Below, in pieces: positions 1 to 6,981 of a DNA stretch of 52,241 nucleotides. A program made the translations under genes and the position numbers. The notes below the pieces were generated by a model that was not told the DNA's origin, ran no database searches, and saw only the letters and a program-made list of their open reading frames with translations. Position 1 is the first letter of the stretch; each line of letters opens with the position of its first letter. The stretch is from an uncultured Clostridia bacterium (GTDB lineage: Bacteria > Bacillota > Clostridia > Oscillospirales > Acutalibacteraceae). The stretch is taken from the NCBI GenBank assembly GCA_947593615.1, contig CANQDR010000012.1, positions 1 to 52,241 on the forward strand, written 5' to 3'.

Positions 1-77
1 TTTGAATTGTACCAGCTCAGGCAGCACCTGTTATGCCTTCCACTCCTGTACTAATCTAACTAACTGTACAGGTTCCA
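1..77. repeat. 77-bp terminal direct repeat, left copy (assembly overlap of a circular genome)
   Basis: Bases 1-77 are identical to 52165-52241. Seventy-seven bases is a common assembler k-mer length, and the same coding frame runs through both copies. I read this as the overlap of a circular or circularly permuted genome, not as a biological terminal repeat. Confidence 0.9.
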
Positions 78-583
78 GCTCAGGCTTCGGCACCTGTTGT
101 GCCTTCTACTCGTGTACTAATCTAACTAACTGTACAGGCTCCGGCTCCACCTCCGGCGGCAGCGGCTTCGGCGGCTACGGTTTCCACTCGTGTACTAATC
201 TAACTAACTGTACAGGCTCCGGCAGCTCAGGCAGCTCAGGCTTCGGCACCTGTTGTGCCTTCTACTCGTGTACTAATCTAACTAACTGTACAGGTTCCAC
301 CTCCGGCGGCAAATCCGTCTGCGGCGCCTTCCGCTCGTGTACTAATCTAACTAACTGTACAGGTTCCGGCTCCGGCAACAGCACAGGCTTCGGCGGCTAC
401 GGTTTCCACTCGTGTACTAATCTAACTAACTGTACAGGCTCCGGCAGCCCGGGCTTCGCCTTCTACGACTGCAAGATATGCTCTAATTGTAGACAAGACC
501 CGGATAATGCTTCCACAACTGCAACGTGGGGCGGCACAAATACTAATATTTCCAAAGACACATGTCCCGAATATACGGGCTAA
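1..583 (+). CDS. Collagen-like tail fibre, C-terminal end (continues the gene starting at 48995)
   Basis: This is the last 193 codons of the fibre gene that starts at 48995. The frame is open from base 2, and the circular join places it exactly in frame with the right end, giving a 1250-residue protein. The segment is built from repeats of the type [10 protein letters not shown] followed by a Gly/Ser-rich linker and an aromatic-F-x-x-C return. There are six full copies and a degenerate last one ending in a Cys-rich tail. Such Cys/Thr/Asn repeats suggest a beta-solenoid-like fibre tip that meets the receptor. The start at base 2 is not a real start, because the codon there is an internal TTG. 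The join and frame are seen in the sequence; the receptor role is inferred from position. Confidence 0.85.
   Translation, partial: LNCTSSGSTCYAFHSCTNLTNCTGSSSGFGTCCAFYSCTNLTNCTGSGSTSGGSGFGGYGFHSCTNLTNCTGSGSSGSSGFGTCCAFYSCTNLTNCTGSTSGGKSVCGAFRSCTNLTNCTGSGSGNSTGFGGYGFHSCTNLTNCTGSGSPGFAFYDCKICSNCRQDPDNASTTATWGGTNTNISKDTCPEYTG
47..438 (+). repeat. Six in-frame copies of a 26-bp unit in the fibre tip
   Basis: A 26-bp sequence beginning TGTACTAATCTAACTAACTG and ending TACAGG occurs at 47, 113, 191, 269, 338 and 413. The intervals are 66, 78, 78, 69 and 75 bp, all multiples of three. Each copy encodes the CTNLTNCTG core. The copies are identical at DNA level, including synonymous positions, which points to recent duplication or gene conversion. 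Copy number could change by recombination without breaking the frame. The copy number here may also be mis-assembled, because the contig ends lie in this region. Confidence 0.85.
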
Positions 584-658
584 ATTAAGTTAATAACTTC
601 GATAACTACGCGACGGCGGACGCGAAGTTAAATAAATTAAAAGGAAGGTAAACTAACC
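584..658 (+). other. Short intergenic leader with an 8-bp stem
   Basis: TAACTTCG (594-601) can pair with CGAAGTTA (623-630) across a GC-rich loop. No T-run follows, so it is not a standard terminator. It lies just before the AAGGAAGG ribosome binding site of the next gene and may be a processing or stability stem in the late mRNA. Confidence 0.35.
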
Positions 659-1132
659 ATGGGTGAATTTGCATCCAAAGGTGTGGCAGGTGCCGGTCTT
701 GGCACCGGTATTGCTGGTCTTGCACTCGGCGTACTTAATGGAGGTCTTGGTAATCTCCTCGGTGGCTATGGCTACGGTTATGGCCGTGGCTATGGTTACG
801 GCGGCTGCGGCTATGGTACTTATGGCGACGTTGGTATCTCTGAGGCTCTTGCTGAAAGAGATGCTGAGATTGCTCGTCTGAGTGCCAAGACTTACAGCGA
901 CGAGAGTGACCTTACTCTTTACAAGTACTTTGATGGCAAGATTAAGGAACTGAATGACAAGATGAACGAGCAGGCTGTGTATAATGCAACGGTCAATGGT
1001 GCTCTTGGTACCATTACCAATCAGATTGCACAGCTGCAGTCTCTTGTTGGCAGCATCACCAAGACTGCGGTGCCTGCTTCCGCCGTTTGTAATTTCACGC
1101 CAGCATCTGGCTGCCAAACTCAGATGAGCTAA
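659..1132 (+). CDS. Gly/Tyr-rich virion-type protein
   Basis: This 157-residue protein has no family I recognise. The N-terminal 35 residues are Gly/Ala/Leu-rich and hydrophobic. A GYG repeat tract follows at about residues 36-60, with one Cys. The rest (about 60-140) is a charged helical segment likely to form a coiled coil, then a Thr/Ala stretch with two Cys. The ATG follows AAGGAAGG at good spacing. It lies between the fibre gene and a beta-rich protein, ahead of a strong terminator, and its codon use is GC-richer than most neighbours, as in the capsid gene. A fibre- or head-attached structural role is inferred. CDS reality is near certain; function is unknown. Confidence 0.8.
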   Translation: MGEFASKGVAGAGLGTGIAGLALGVLNGGLGNLLGGYGYGYGRGYGYGGCGYGTYGDVGISEALAERDAEIARLSAKTYSDESDLTLYKYFDGKIKELNDKMNEQAVYNATVNGALGTITNQIAQLQSLVGSITKTAVPASAVCNFTPASGCQTQMS

Positions 1133-1141
1133 GGAGTAAGT

Positions 1142-1591
1142 ATGAACGGTGTTTATAGACTCCTTCAGCTTGTAAACACGGCTATCGGTGCAGTTACTCC
1201 TGGTGCTGCAATTCCTCTTGGAGTTCAAAACAAAGCTGTCGAAACTGTTCCAAATTGTCAGAACACGTTTACCGCTACTACGACGGCAAACAACGTAGTG
1301 TACATTAAAGAGGCAGGCCTCTATAAAGTAACGTACACCGCGTATCTGACTGTTGGAGCGGCAGGAGACATCATTGTTAACCTTCAAGTTAATGGAGTTA
1401 CGGTTCAGACAGCTACTGTTACTGTTGCTGCGGCAGGTACGTATCTTATTACGTTCACTTACATTACGAGCACGTACAATTATCTCCCTGCAAATGCTCC
1501 TCTTGCAGTAAATGTTCAGCTTGGTACTACGAGCGCGGCTCTTACCGGCGGCTCGAGCGTCATGCAATTTGAAAGGACTTACGTTAACTAA
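1142..1591 (+). CDS. Beta-rich virion-type protein, TNF/C1q or BclA-C-like jelly roll
   Basis: The protein has 149 residues and a strongly alternating Val/Thr/Ala/Tyr pattern with no charged helices after about residue 40. It reads as a series of beta strands (for example YIKEAGLYKVTYTAYLTVG and related stretches to the C-terminus). This resembles the trimeric jelly-roll domains at the ends of collagen-like bacterial fibres (TNF/C1q/BclA-C type). The N-terminal 25 residues are hydrophobic and contain a Gly/Pro-rich turn. ATG 1142 follows AAGGAG, 9 bp after the previous stop. The position beside a collagen-like fibre and directly before a terminator suggests a highly expressed fibre tip or head decoration protein. 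The fold assignment is from pattern only. Confidence 0.7.
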   Translation: MNGVYRLLQLVNTAIGAVTPGAAIPLGVQNKAVETVPNCQNTFTATTTANNVVYIKEAGLYKVTYTAYLTVGAAGDIIVNLQVNGVTVQTATVTVAAAGTYLITFTYITSTYNYLPANAPLAVNVQLGTTSAALTGGSSVMQFERTYVN

Positions 1592-1600
1592 TTAGGACAC

Positions 1601-1650
1601 GTGTGGACACCGCTGTTCCGCCGCATTGGGCGGTGTCCACACTCTTTTTA
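1601..1650 (+). terminator. Rho-independent terminator after the fibre/decoration genes
   Basis: A perfect 13-bp stem, GTGTGGACACCGC (1601-1613) with GCGGTGTCCACAC (1630-1642), is followed by TCTTTTTA. The T-run abuts the ribosome binding site of the next gene (AAGGAGG, 1650-1656), and no promoter is visible between them. Genes 1661-4371 therefore probably depend on read-through and are expressed below the fibre genes. Confidence 0.92.
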
Positions 1651-1660
1651 AGGAGGTTAA

Positions 1661-1990
1661 ATGACAGTAACTATAGAACAATTTCAAGCTGGGATTATAA
1701 AGTACATAGATAGCTACCTTGGTCCTAAAGCTACAGGTATGCAGAAGTTTGCTTTATACTTCTTAGCTCCGTCCATTCCAAACCTTGTTATGACTAAAGT
1801 TCAAGAGCTTAAAAACTCTGGAATGCTGTCAGACTTATTTGATGAGTCAGGTAACATAAAGATAGACGAAACGTACAAAAGAGCTAATGAAGCTATTAAG
1901 AAAAGCGGCAAAGTTTATATTGAGAGGCTTAATTACTTTGCTGATGAACAAGACCTTCAAACATTGTATAACTTAATAACATCATCGTAA
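1661..1990 (+). CDS. Hypothetical protein (109 aa), start of small-gene cluster
   Basis: I do not recognise this 109-residue, mainly helical protein. It has a hydrophobic stretch around residues 28-45 (FALYFLAPSIPNLV) that could be amphipathic or membrane-associated, and a charged C-terminal helix. ATG 1661 follows AAGGAGG. It opens a close-packed set of six genes (1661-4371) between the fibre module and the scaffold gene. Three of these have transmembrane segments. The set is the best place to look for the missing lysis functions, but nothing in this protein shows such a role. Confidence 0.75.
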   Translation: MTVTIEQFQAGIIKYIDSYLGPKATGMQKFALYFLAPSIPNLVMTKVQELKNSGMLSDLFDESGNIKIDETYKRANEAIKKSGKVYIERLNYFADEQDLQTLYNLITSS

Positions 1991-1999
1991 GGAGGAGTT

Positions 2000-2338
2000 A
2001 TGCTGAAGAAACTTGCTAAAAGGATAGAGCTTGAGCTTCATCAAGCAGAAGATTATGCAGAACAAATGTTTCTTGTCAAGCACAAAAGTTCGAGCACCGC
2101 CGACTTATTCGCTTCATTGTGCGGAGAAGAAATAGAACACGCAGAGAAGCTTTTGAAGGAAGGCCAGAGACTTGTAAATGACATGTCAAGTGACGTAATA
2201 AAGTACCTTGACGAAGACTCCAAAGACGAACCTTCTCATAATAAGTGTAAAATTATTTGGGACTGGGAAACGAGATTGGCCATGACGGATATACTTAATC
2301 TTAAATATAAACTTTCTCAGTACAGGAGTACCAGATGA
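2000..2338 (+). CDS. Small helical protein with ferritin/rubrerythrin-like helices
   Basis: This 112-residue, all-helical protein has an N-terminal helix ELELHQAEDYAEQ and, about 35 residues on, GEEIEHAEKL. The spacing and residues recall the first two helices of ferritin-like di-iron proteins, where E and ExxH bind iron. Only a half bundle is present, and the C-terminal half has no clear second ExxH, so metal binding is a guess. ATG 2000 follows GGAGGAG. Its stop overlaps the next start (ATGA). The CDS is firm; the fold is a weak inference. Confidence 0.72.
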   Translation: MLKKLAKRIELELHQAEDYAEQMFLVKHKSSSTADLFASLCGEEIEHAEKLLKEGQRLVNDMSSDVIKYLDEDSKDEPSHNKCKIIWDWETRLAMTDILNLKYKLSQYRSTR

Positions 2339-2538
2339 CAGGAGAACAATTTGACCTTATCATAGGAAGAATCAACTACTTAATAGGTGAGGTAGATGAA
2401 CTAAAGAAGGTAGTAAATACTAATAACGAAATCTTAAAATCCCTTGTAAGTAAAACGGTTGTAATATCTGACGTTGACAAACAAATTGAATCACTTAAGC
2501 TTGATATAAAATCACTTATAGACGAACAGGAGATGTAA
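2335..2538 (+). CDS. Small coiled-coil protein (67 aa)
   Basis: A 67-residue charged protein with heptad-like Leu/Ile/Val spacing through its whole length (about residues 8-64), so probably one long coiled coil. It starts on an ATGA overlap with the previous gene and ends at the base before the ATG of the next. It is thus translationally coupled to the single-pass membrane protein after it and may be its partner. I recognise no family. Confidence 0.72.
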   Translation: MTGEQFDLIIGRINYLIGEVDELKKVVNTNNEILKSLVSKTVVISDVDKQIESLKLDIKSLIDEQEM

Positions 2539-2949
2539 ATGTTAGACGCTATAAGCAATGAGGTTTTTACAATTTTAACAACGTCTGTCTGCGGCGTGTC
2601 ACTTACCAGCATTATTGGTATGGTAATATACGCAATCCGACTTTCTGTTAAAAATAAGAAAAACCTTCAGATAACTACGGAAACCATCGAAGAGGCATTC
2701 AAAAACGTAGTTCTTCCAAAGAATATTAAACTTGACATATCTAACAAAATAGAAAAACCTATAAAAGAAGGTTTGCTCGAGTTATCAGAACGAGTCAATG
2801 GTACACTTTCCAGAGTTGAAGAAGGCGAGAAGATGATGCTTCAAATACTTACCTTGTTCACTCACTTCCAGAAGCTCCCTGATGATGTTAGGGAACAAAT
2901 CGAGGACTTCATTAACGAAGACGCTTTGTCAATGGACGCCAAACTGTGA
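2539..2949 (+). CDS. Single-pass membrane protein with coiled-coil tail
   Basis: The protein has 136 residues. One hydrophobic segment at about residues 10-32 (ILTTSVCGVSLTSIIGMVIY) is followed by Lys/Arg, so the N-terminus is probably outside. A long amphipathic helical region (about 60-125) follows, likely cytoplasmic. Its size and single membrane segment fit a class III holin or a membrane anchor, but no holin family is recognised. It abuts the coiled-coil gene before it and lies 8 bp before a multi-pass membrane protein gene, GAGGTGAC preceding that start. Confidence 0.72.
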   Translation: MLDAISNEVFTILTTSVCGVSLTSIIGMVIYAIRLSVKNKKNLQITTETIEEAFKNVVLPKNIKLDISNKIEKPIKEGLLELSERVNGTLSRVEEGEKMMLQILTLFTHFQKLPDDVREQIEDFINEDALSMDAKL

Positions 2950-2957
2950 GGTGACAT

Positions 2958-3464
2958 ATGACGAAGTCCAGACATCTTCGGTTGCATATTTGGCAGGAGA
3001 TAGTCTACTTCATGCTAGTGGCCATCGCTCCGGCGGTGGTCACTTGCATAGAGGTATTTCAATCTCACAGTAGTGTATTTAAGATTACGTTTAGTTCTAT
3101 TGGTTCATTACTGCTTCTTGTTATAATACTTCGAAGGTTCGTTTTGAGAAACTATATAGACAAACTTAAAGAGAAGACGGTCTTACTTGAGCATGACTAC
3201 TCTATAAAGGTAGGAGACCAAAACCTCTGTAAACGGCAGTGGGCAATAAACAATATGATTCAATACATTTATTCAATTATTGTAATGGTATTGTCTATAG
3301 CACTTGCGTACTTCTTACTTGCAGCAGTATACGAACAAGTTATTCAATTCAGAGGCGCTGCTTTATTGATGCTACTATTTGTTTTACTTGCAGTAGTATT
3401 CAAATTGGCATGTTACATCGTTATTTATCGCTCAACTTTAAAGGACGGAGACAATGAAGGATAA
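2958..3464 (+). CDS. Four-segment membrane protein (168 aa)
   Basis: Hydrophobic segments lie at about residues 12-32, 40-62, 102-125 and 133-156, with a charged loop between the second and third (about 63-98). No signal peptide or catalytic motif is visible. The start at 2958 follows GAGGTGAC, and the end overlaps the next gene, also membrane-bound, by 11 bp. The pair may act together in the membrane. A lysis role (holin or antiholin) or an exclusion role is possible but unproven. Confidence 0.72.
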   Translation: MTKSRHLRLHIWQEIVYFMLVAIAPAVVTCIEVFQSHSSVFKITFSSIGSLLLLVIILRRFVLRNYIDKLKEKTVLLEHDYSIKVGDQNLCKRQWAINNMIQYIYSIIVMVLSIALAYFLLAAVYEQVIQFRGAALLMLLFVLLAVVFKLACYIVIYRSTLKDGDNEG

Positions 3465-4371
3465 GGTTTCAAGATTTGTCCAGCATAGACTTGTAAGCAA
3501 GATTGTTGCTTGTGGCGCATGGGTAATGCTTGCGTCGGCCATTTGCGTTCTTGCTTACATGTCATTTGTGGACACGTTTATGTTTTCGCCTTCCGTAAAA
3601 TCTTTGACTACATTTGGTCTCGTTTCTTTAATACTTAACGTATCATTGTGGGAGAGTTTTTACGATAGCCTGTATACAAAGCAACTTAACTTTGATATGG
3701 ATAATGAAGAGTACAGCGTTCATAAAAGATATTACTTTGCAAGAAAAGGTTGGAAATATTCAGACCTTCAACTGTGCGTAAGAAATTATAATAAAGAGTT
3801 CAGAGAAGCTTGGATTCAAGACATAGAAGATATAACCGGTAGAAGTGTAGAAGATATAAAGCGCGGGAGATACAGAGGAAATACTCACAAGTTTTTAATT
3901 TGGAGAGTTAAGCACGATAAATATCCTACAACAGGTATTAAGATAGCGAGCGACCTCCTGTATATCTTGTCAGTCGGTAAGAGCTCAAGAATGCGCTTGG
4001 ACTTAAAAGAGAGCGAAAAGTTTCATGCCAATAAATTGATATGGAAAATTTTGAGTTCTATAGCTACTTCTGCTCTTGTGGCATCGTTTGGCTTTGAGTT
4101 TATTCAAGGTAATTACTTGTCTGCTATTCTACGTCTTGTAATAACCATCGTAATGGTTTGCTTTACCGTATTTCTCGGTGCTTCGGCCGGATACAAGTCA
4201 GCTAAAATTAAACTGTCAACAGCTGAAGCTGTTAGTGAAAAGCTCGAAGAATGGCGTGATAAGATACCGTCCGTAGTTCCATATAAAGATGACTCTACTC
4301 CATCCGAGCAACAAGAGTCTACCGAGGATAAAGATGAAAATTTCGACCAAAGAGTTATTGAAATAGGGTAA
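3454..4371 (+). CDS. Membrane protein with large central soluble domain (305 aa)
   Basis: Hydrophobic segments occur at about residues 18-40, 50-68, 195-212 and 220-245. A soluble, charged, aromatic-rich domain (about 70-185) sits between the second and third. The C-terminal 50 residues are acidic and disordered-looking (a Glu/Ser/Asp-rich tail). It overlaps the previous membrane gene by 11 bp, so the two are coupled. I recognise no family. It is the last gene before an 88-bp gap carrying a promoter-like element. Confidence 0.74.
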   Translation: MKDKVSRFVQHRLVSKIVACGAWVMLASAICVLAYMSFVDTFMFSPSVKSLTTFGLVSLILNVSLWESFYDSLYTKQLNFDMDNEEYSVHKRYYFARKGWKYSDLQLCVRNYNKEFREAWIQDIEDITGRSVEDIKRGRYRGNTHKFLIWRVKHDKYPTTGIKIASDLLYILSVGKSSRMRLDLKESEKFHANKLIWKILSSIATSALVASFGFEFIQGNYLSAILRLVITIVMVCFTVFLGASAGYKSAKIKLSTAEAVSEKLEEWRDKIPSVVPYKDDSTPSEQQESTEDKDENFDQRVIEIG

Positions 4372-4386
4372 TATTTGCACAATTTT

Positions 4387-4402
4387 TGTCATATAATAGA
4401 TT
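4387..4402 (+). promoter_or_regulatory. Promoter-like element before the head genes
   Basis: The 16-mer TGTCATATAATAGATT lies 58 bp before the scaffold start. An identical 16-mer lies 32 bp before the first terminase gene (43606-43621). It contains a perfect TATAAT (4392-4397) but no TTGACA-like -35 at 16-18 bp. This could be an extended -10 promoter, or one read by a phage-altered polymerase. Two identical copies in front of the two main structural blocks argue for function. Confidence 0.65.
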
Positions 4403-4459
4403 GTACAGAAAAACGGCTGACCGCCCGAAACTCGTACAAAAACGGTCTAAGGAGCATTC

Positions 4460-5167
4460 GTGGCAGACGAAGAAAAGGACGTTGACCTTTCCGCTGAATT
4501 AGAAGCCATATTCAACGAAACGGAGCCGAACTCGTCCACGGCAGGTAACAATGGCGAACAGAAGACTGAACAGTCTGTAGAGAATACTAAAGCGTTTGCT
4601 CAGAGGCTTAAGGAAAGAACCGATAAAGCTGTTGCTGAGGAAAGAGATAATATTGCTAAAGAATTTGGTTACAAATCGTGGAGCGACTACCAAGCCAATA
4701 AGGACAAGAAACTTCTTGAGGATAAAGGATTAGACCCCGACGAAGTGTCGCCGGTAGTTGAGGAAATCGTTAAGCGTCGCATTGATTCTGACCCGCGGAT
4801 AAAAGAATTAGAGTCCTACCGAGCACAGCAAGCGCAGGCTTTTGCAGAGAAACAGCTCAAACAACTTTCTGATATGATTGGAGAACAATTAACTTCCCTC
4901 GACCAAGTACCTAAGGACGTGGTCGAAGATTGGAAAACCTCAGGTTCTCTTAAAGCATCGTATATGAAGTTGCATGGTGAGGAACTCATAAAGAAAGTGA
5001 GGTCGGCCGCAAGTAAAGGCGAAACTCAACATTTGCAATCCGCCAATGGAGCTCCTGCTACTCCTTCAGGTGAACGTCCGTTGACTCCCGATGAGAAACG
5101 CGTCTGGAAAATATTCAACCCTGATATGACAGACGATGAACTCAACAATAAGAGGGTAAAAATTTAA
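4460..5167 (+). CDS. Scaffolding protein
   Basis: This 235-residue protein is acidic, rich in Glu, Lys and Gln, and largely helical with coiled-coil potential (about residues 45-180). A low-complexity, Pro/Ala-containing linker precedes a short C-terminal charged helix. This is the usual make-up of capsid scaffolds, whose C-terminus contacts the capsid protein. It begins at a GTG (4460) after AAGGAG. It lies two genes before the major capsid protein, as expected. The sequence is too divergent for a family name, so the call rests on composition and position. Confidence 0.75.
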   Translation: MADEEKDVDLSAELEAIFNETEPNSSTAGNNGEQKTEQSVENTKAFAQRLKERTDKAVAEERDNIAKEFGYKSWSDYQANKDKKLLEDKGLDPDEVSPVVEEIVKRRIDSDPRIKELESYRAQQAQAFAEKQLKQLSDMIGEQLTSLDQVPKDVVEDWKTSGSLKASYMKLHGEELIKKVRSAASKGETQHLQSANGAPATPSGERPLTPDEKRVWKIFNPDMTDDELNNKRVKI

Positions 5168-5182
5168 GGAGAAACATTTGCT

Positions 5183-5518
5183 ATGAAGGTTGCATTTAAG
5201 ACCGCTTATCTTCAGCGTGAAATTGTAGTAGATGCCAAGCCTCAGACGGACCTTGAGATTGGGCATCTTGTAACTTTTGAAGCTGACAGCGGCAATCTTT
5301 CAAAGAAGTCGGGAACAACGGCTGCGGATATTGCAGCTGGCGACTACATCGTAGCTCAGTCTGATATTACCATGGAATATGGCCATGTCAAGGTTGAGAA
5401 CAGGGACTATTCTTATAGCCCTGTCGTAAAACAGTCCACTGACAAGTTCAAGAAAGTGGCTTTGTTCAGAGTGAATAACCCGGACGACATTATCATCACA
5501 GACGCGGAGGGTGACTAA
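5183..5518 (+). CDS. Small head protein, possible decoration protein
   Basis: A 111-residue protein with short beta strands: an N-terminal hydrophobic strand, a GHLVTFEAD-type strand, a GDYIVAQSD strand and an acidic C-terminus. It sits between scaffold and major capsid protein, with ATG 5183 after AAGGAG. The capsid ATG follows 2 bp after its stop, and the capsid ribosome binding site (GGAGG) lies inside its 3' end. Proteins of this size, fold pattern and place are often capsid decoration or stabilising proteins. I cannot assign a family. Confidence 0.7.
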   Translation: MKVAFKTAYLQREIVVDAKPQTDLEIGHLVTFEADSGNLSKKSGTTAADIAAGDYIVAQSDITMEYGHVKVENRDYSYSPVVKQSTDKFKKVALFRVNNPDDIIITDAEGD

Positions 5519-5520
5519 CA

Positions 5521-6762
5521 ATGGGAATGATAATCAACATTGACCAGGCGCTTAATCAGCGCACAGAGTATAACGTTCTCAAGGAGCCGTTGAATGCAAT
5601 GCTCATGGAGCAGCAGGAAGCGTGGGAACGTGAAAATCCCGTCGATATGCTTTTCGTAAGACGGTCCATCGGCAGCTTCCAGGAAACGTATACGTCTACC
5701 ATCGGCTTTGACCATGCGCTTTCCGAGACTGCGGATTATACCGTTTCTCCTATCTTCAACACTGCTGAAGGTTTCGCCGCAACGTTCCGTACGAGAACGT
5801 TCCAGGGCTCGTTCATCATCTCCCAGCAGGTGCTTGAAGACGGCCAAGCTGGTGCAGTAAAAGATACTGCTACTCAGTTCATGCGCAGATGGCATGGCGA
5901 CATCGTTGAGTACTGCATGACTGCTCTTGCTGGCGGCTTCGGCGAAGTCGTAGAGTTCACTACGAGCCAGGGAACTTCGAGACTGAAGCTCGACTCGGCT
6001 GATACGACGGACGGTAAGATAGATACTCCTACCAAGAACCCTTTGTTCAGCAAGAAGCATACTACTGTTGCTCGCGACGGCAACAAGCCTATGGAACAGT
6101 CCAATGCGTACTACGTTAAGGACGGCGAGACCAATGGCATCGACCTTCTCGGCAGCGACCCCGGCTCTATTGCGAAGCTCGCAGACGTCATTGACCAGGT
6201 TATCACCAACATGGAGAATTACCTGGACGACAACGGCAAGATTGCCGGCGTAATTGGCGCTAAGACCATTGTTGCTCCCAATGACGCTCGTCTTAAGTCC
6301 GCTTTGTCCACGGCTCTTTCTATGGAAAGCCTTTGCGGTCGCGGCGACTCGTCCGTAATCAACCCCGCGTATCAGAAAGCAACTCTTCAAACCTCCCCGT
6401 ATCTGAACTACTGTGCGGCTACGAAGAACGGTATCGGCTTCTTTGTGATTGACAAGGCGTATAATGCTTCCAATCACGGCCTCGAACTTACCGAAAGAAT
6501 CCCGCTCACTCTCGATGTTCAGCAGACAACTCGGCCTCTTCCTCGCGGCATCATTTATGATGGCCGTCAGAGATTTGACGTCAACGTTGCGACGTGGCGT
6601 GGCATCGCTTACGTCTACATCGGCAAAGGCGAGTCTGAAGGTCTCACGGCTCTTAAGACGGCGGAACTCGAAAACCACCTTACAGCCATCACTCCTGTGT
6701 CCACTCTCGTCAAGCCCGTCACCATTGTTGGCGAGGTTAAGACGTCTGGTGCTGGCGCATAA
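5521..6762 (+). CDS. Major capsid protein
   Basis: This 413-residue protein follows scaffold and a small head protein and is followed by a strong terminator. It has a charged helical N-terminal arm (about 1-40), a segment rich in beta strands with FRTRTFQGSF (about 85-95), long helices typical of an HK97-like P-domain (about 115-150 and 220-250), and a C-terminal beta-rich A-domain-like part. Codons are GC-rich and even, as expected for the most expressed virion gene. HK97 fold is inferred from layout and length. No N-terminal delta domain with a protease gene is seen, which fits the separate scaffold gene. Confidence 0.85.
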   Translation: MGMIINIDQALNQRTEYNVLKEPLNAMLMEQQEAWERENPVDMLFVRRSIGSFQETYTSTIGFDHALSETADYTVSPIFNTAEGFAATFRTRTFQGSFIISQQVLEDGQAGAVKDTATQFMRRWHGDIVEYCMTALAGGFGEVVEFTTSQGTSRLKLDSADTTDGKIDTPTKNPLFSKKHTTVARDGNKPMEQSNAYYVKDGETNGIDLLGSDPGSIAKLADVIDQVITNMENYLDDNGKIAGVIGAKTIVAPNDARLKSALSTALSMESLCGRGDSSVINPAYQKATLQTSPYLNYCAATKNGIGFFVIDKAYNASNHGLELTERIPLTLDVQQTTRPLPRGIIYDGRQRFDVNVATWRGIAYVYIGKGESEGLTALKTAELENHLTAITPVSTLVKPVTIVGEVKTSGAGA

Positions 6763-6798
6763 CATATACTGGAGCCTCCTTCCTATATATGTTGCACG

Positions 6799-6835
6799 GA
6801 GCCGGCCGGCTTAGTCCGGCTGGCTCTTTTGTTTT
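6799..6835 (+). terminator. Rho-independent terminator after the major capsid gene
   Basis: GAGCCGGCCGG (6799-6809) pairs with CCGGCTGGCTC (6816-6826), with one G-U pair and a six-base loop, followed by TTTTGTTTT. It closes the capsid transcription unit. The next genes have their own upstream palindromic element. Confidence 0.92.
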
Positions 6836-6850
6836 ATGAGTCTCTCTTTT

Positions 6851-6930
6851 TGATTTTAATATATAATAGATTTTCATCGATAGATTATTCAATAGAATAT
6901 ATAAATCTTCTCTATTATATATTAAAATCA
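6851..6930. promoter_or_regulatory. AT-rich palindrome A (20-bp perfect arms)
   Basis: TGATTTTAATATATAATAGA (6851-6870) is the exact reverse complement of 6911-6930. Partial pairing continues outward (GAGTCTCTC near 6837, GAGGGACTC near 6936). The loop carries TCATCGA (6874-6880). Related elements lie at 22486-22573 and 34132-34207. It sits between the capsid terminator and the connector gene, so it is probably the control site of the 7-22 kb late unit. TATAAT is present in the arm, in both orientations. Confidence 0.75.
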
Positions 6931-6981
6931 TTTAAGAGGGACTCTGATGATATTTATAAATAAAAATTTGGAGGAATAAGA

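Noticed and set aside
47-438. Repeats read as a CRISPR array
   Set aside because: Spacing is a multiple of three, the spacers are similar to each other, the frame stays open through all copies, and no cas1/cas2 is present.
653-1567. Minus-strand open frame (304 codons) opposite the Gly/Tyr-rich and beta-rich genes
   Set aside because: Low-complexity Ser/Asn/Arg translation, no start signal, and the plus-strand genes have good ribosome sites and sensible spacing.
5515-6765. Long minus-strand open frame (416 codons) opposite the major capsid gene
   Set aside because: It mirrors the capsid gene almost exactly, which is a codon-bias shadow. It has no ribosome site, and its translation lacks any protein-like domain.
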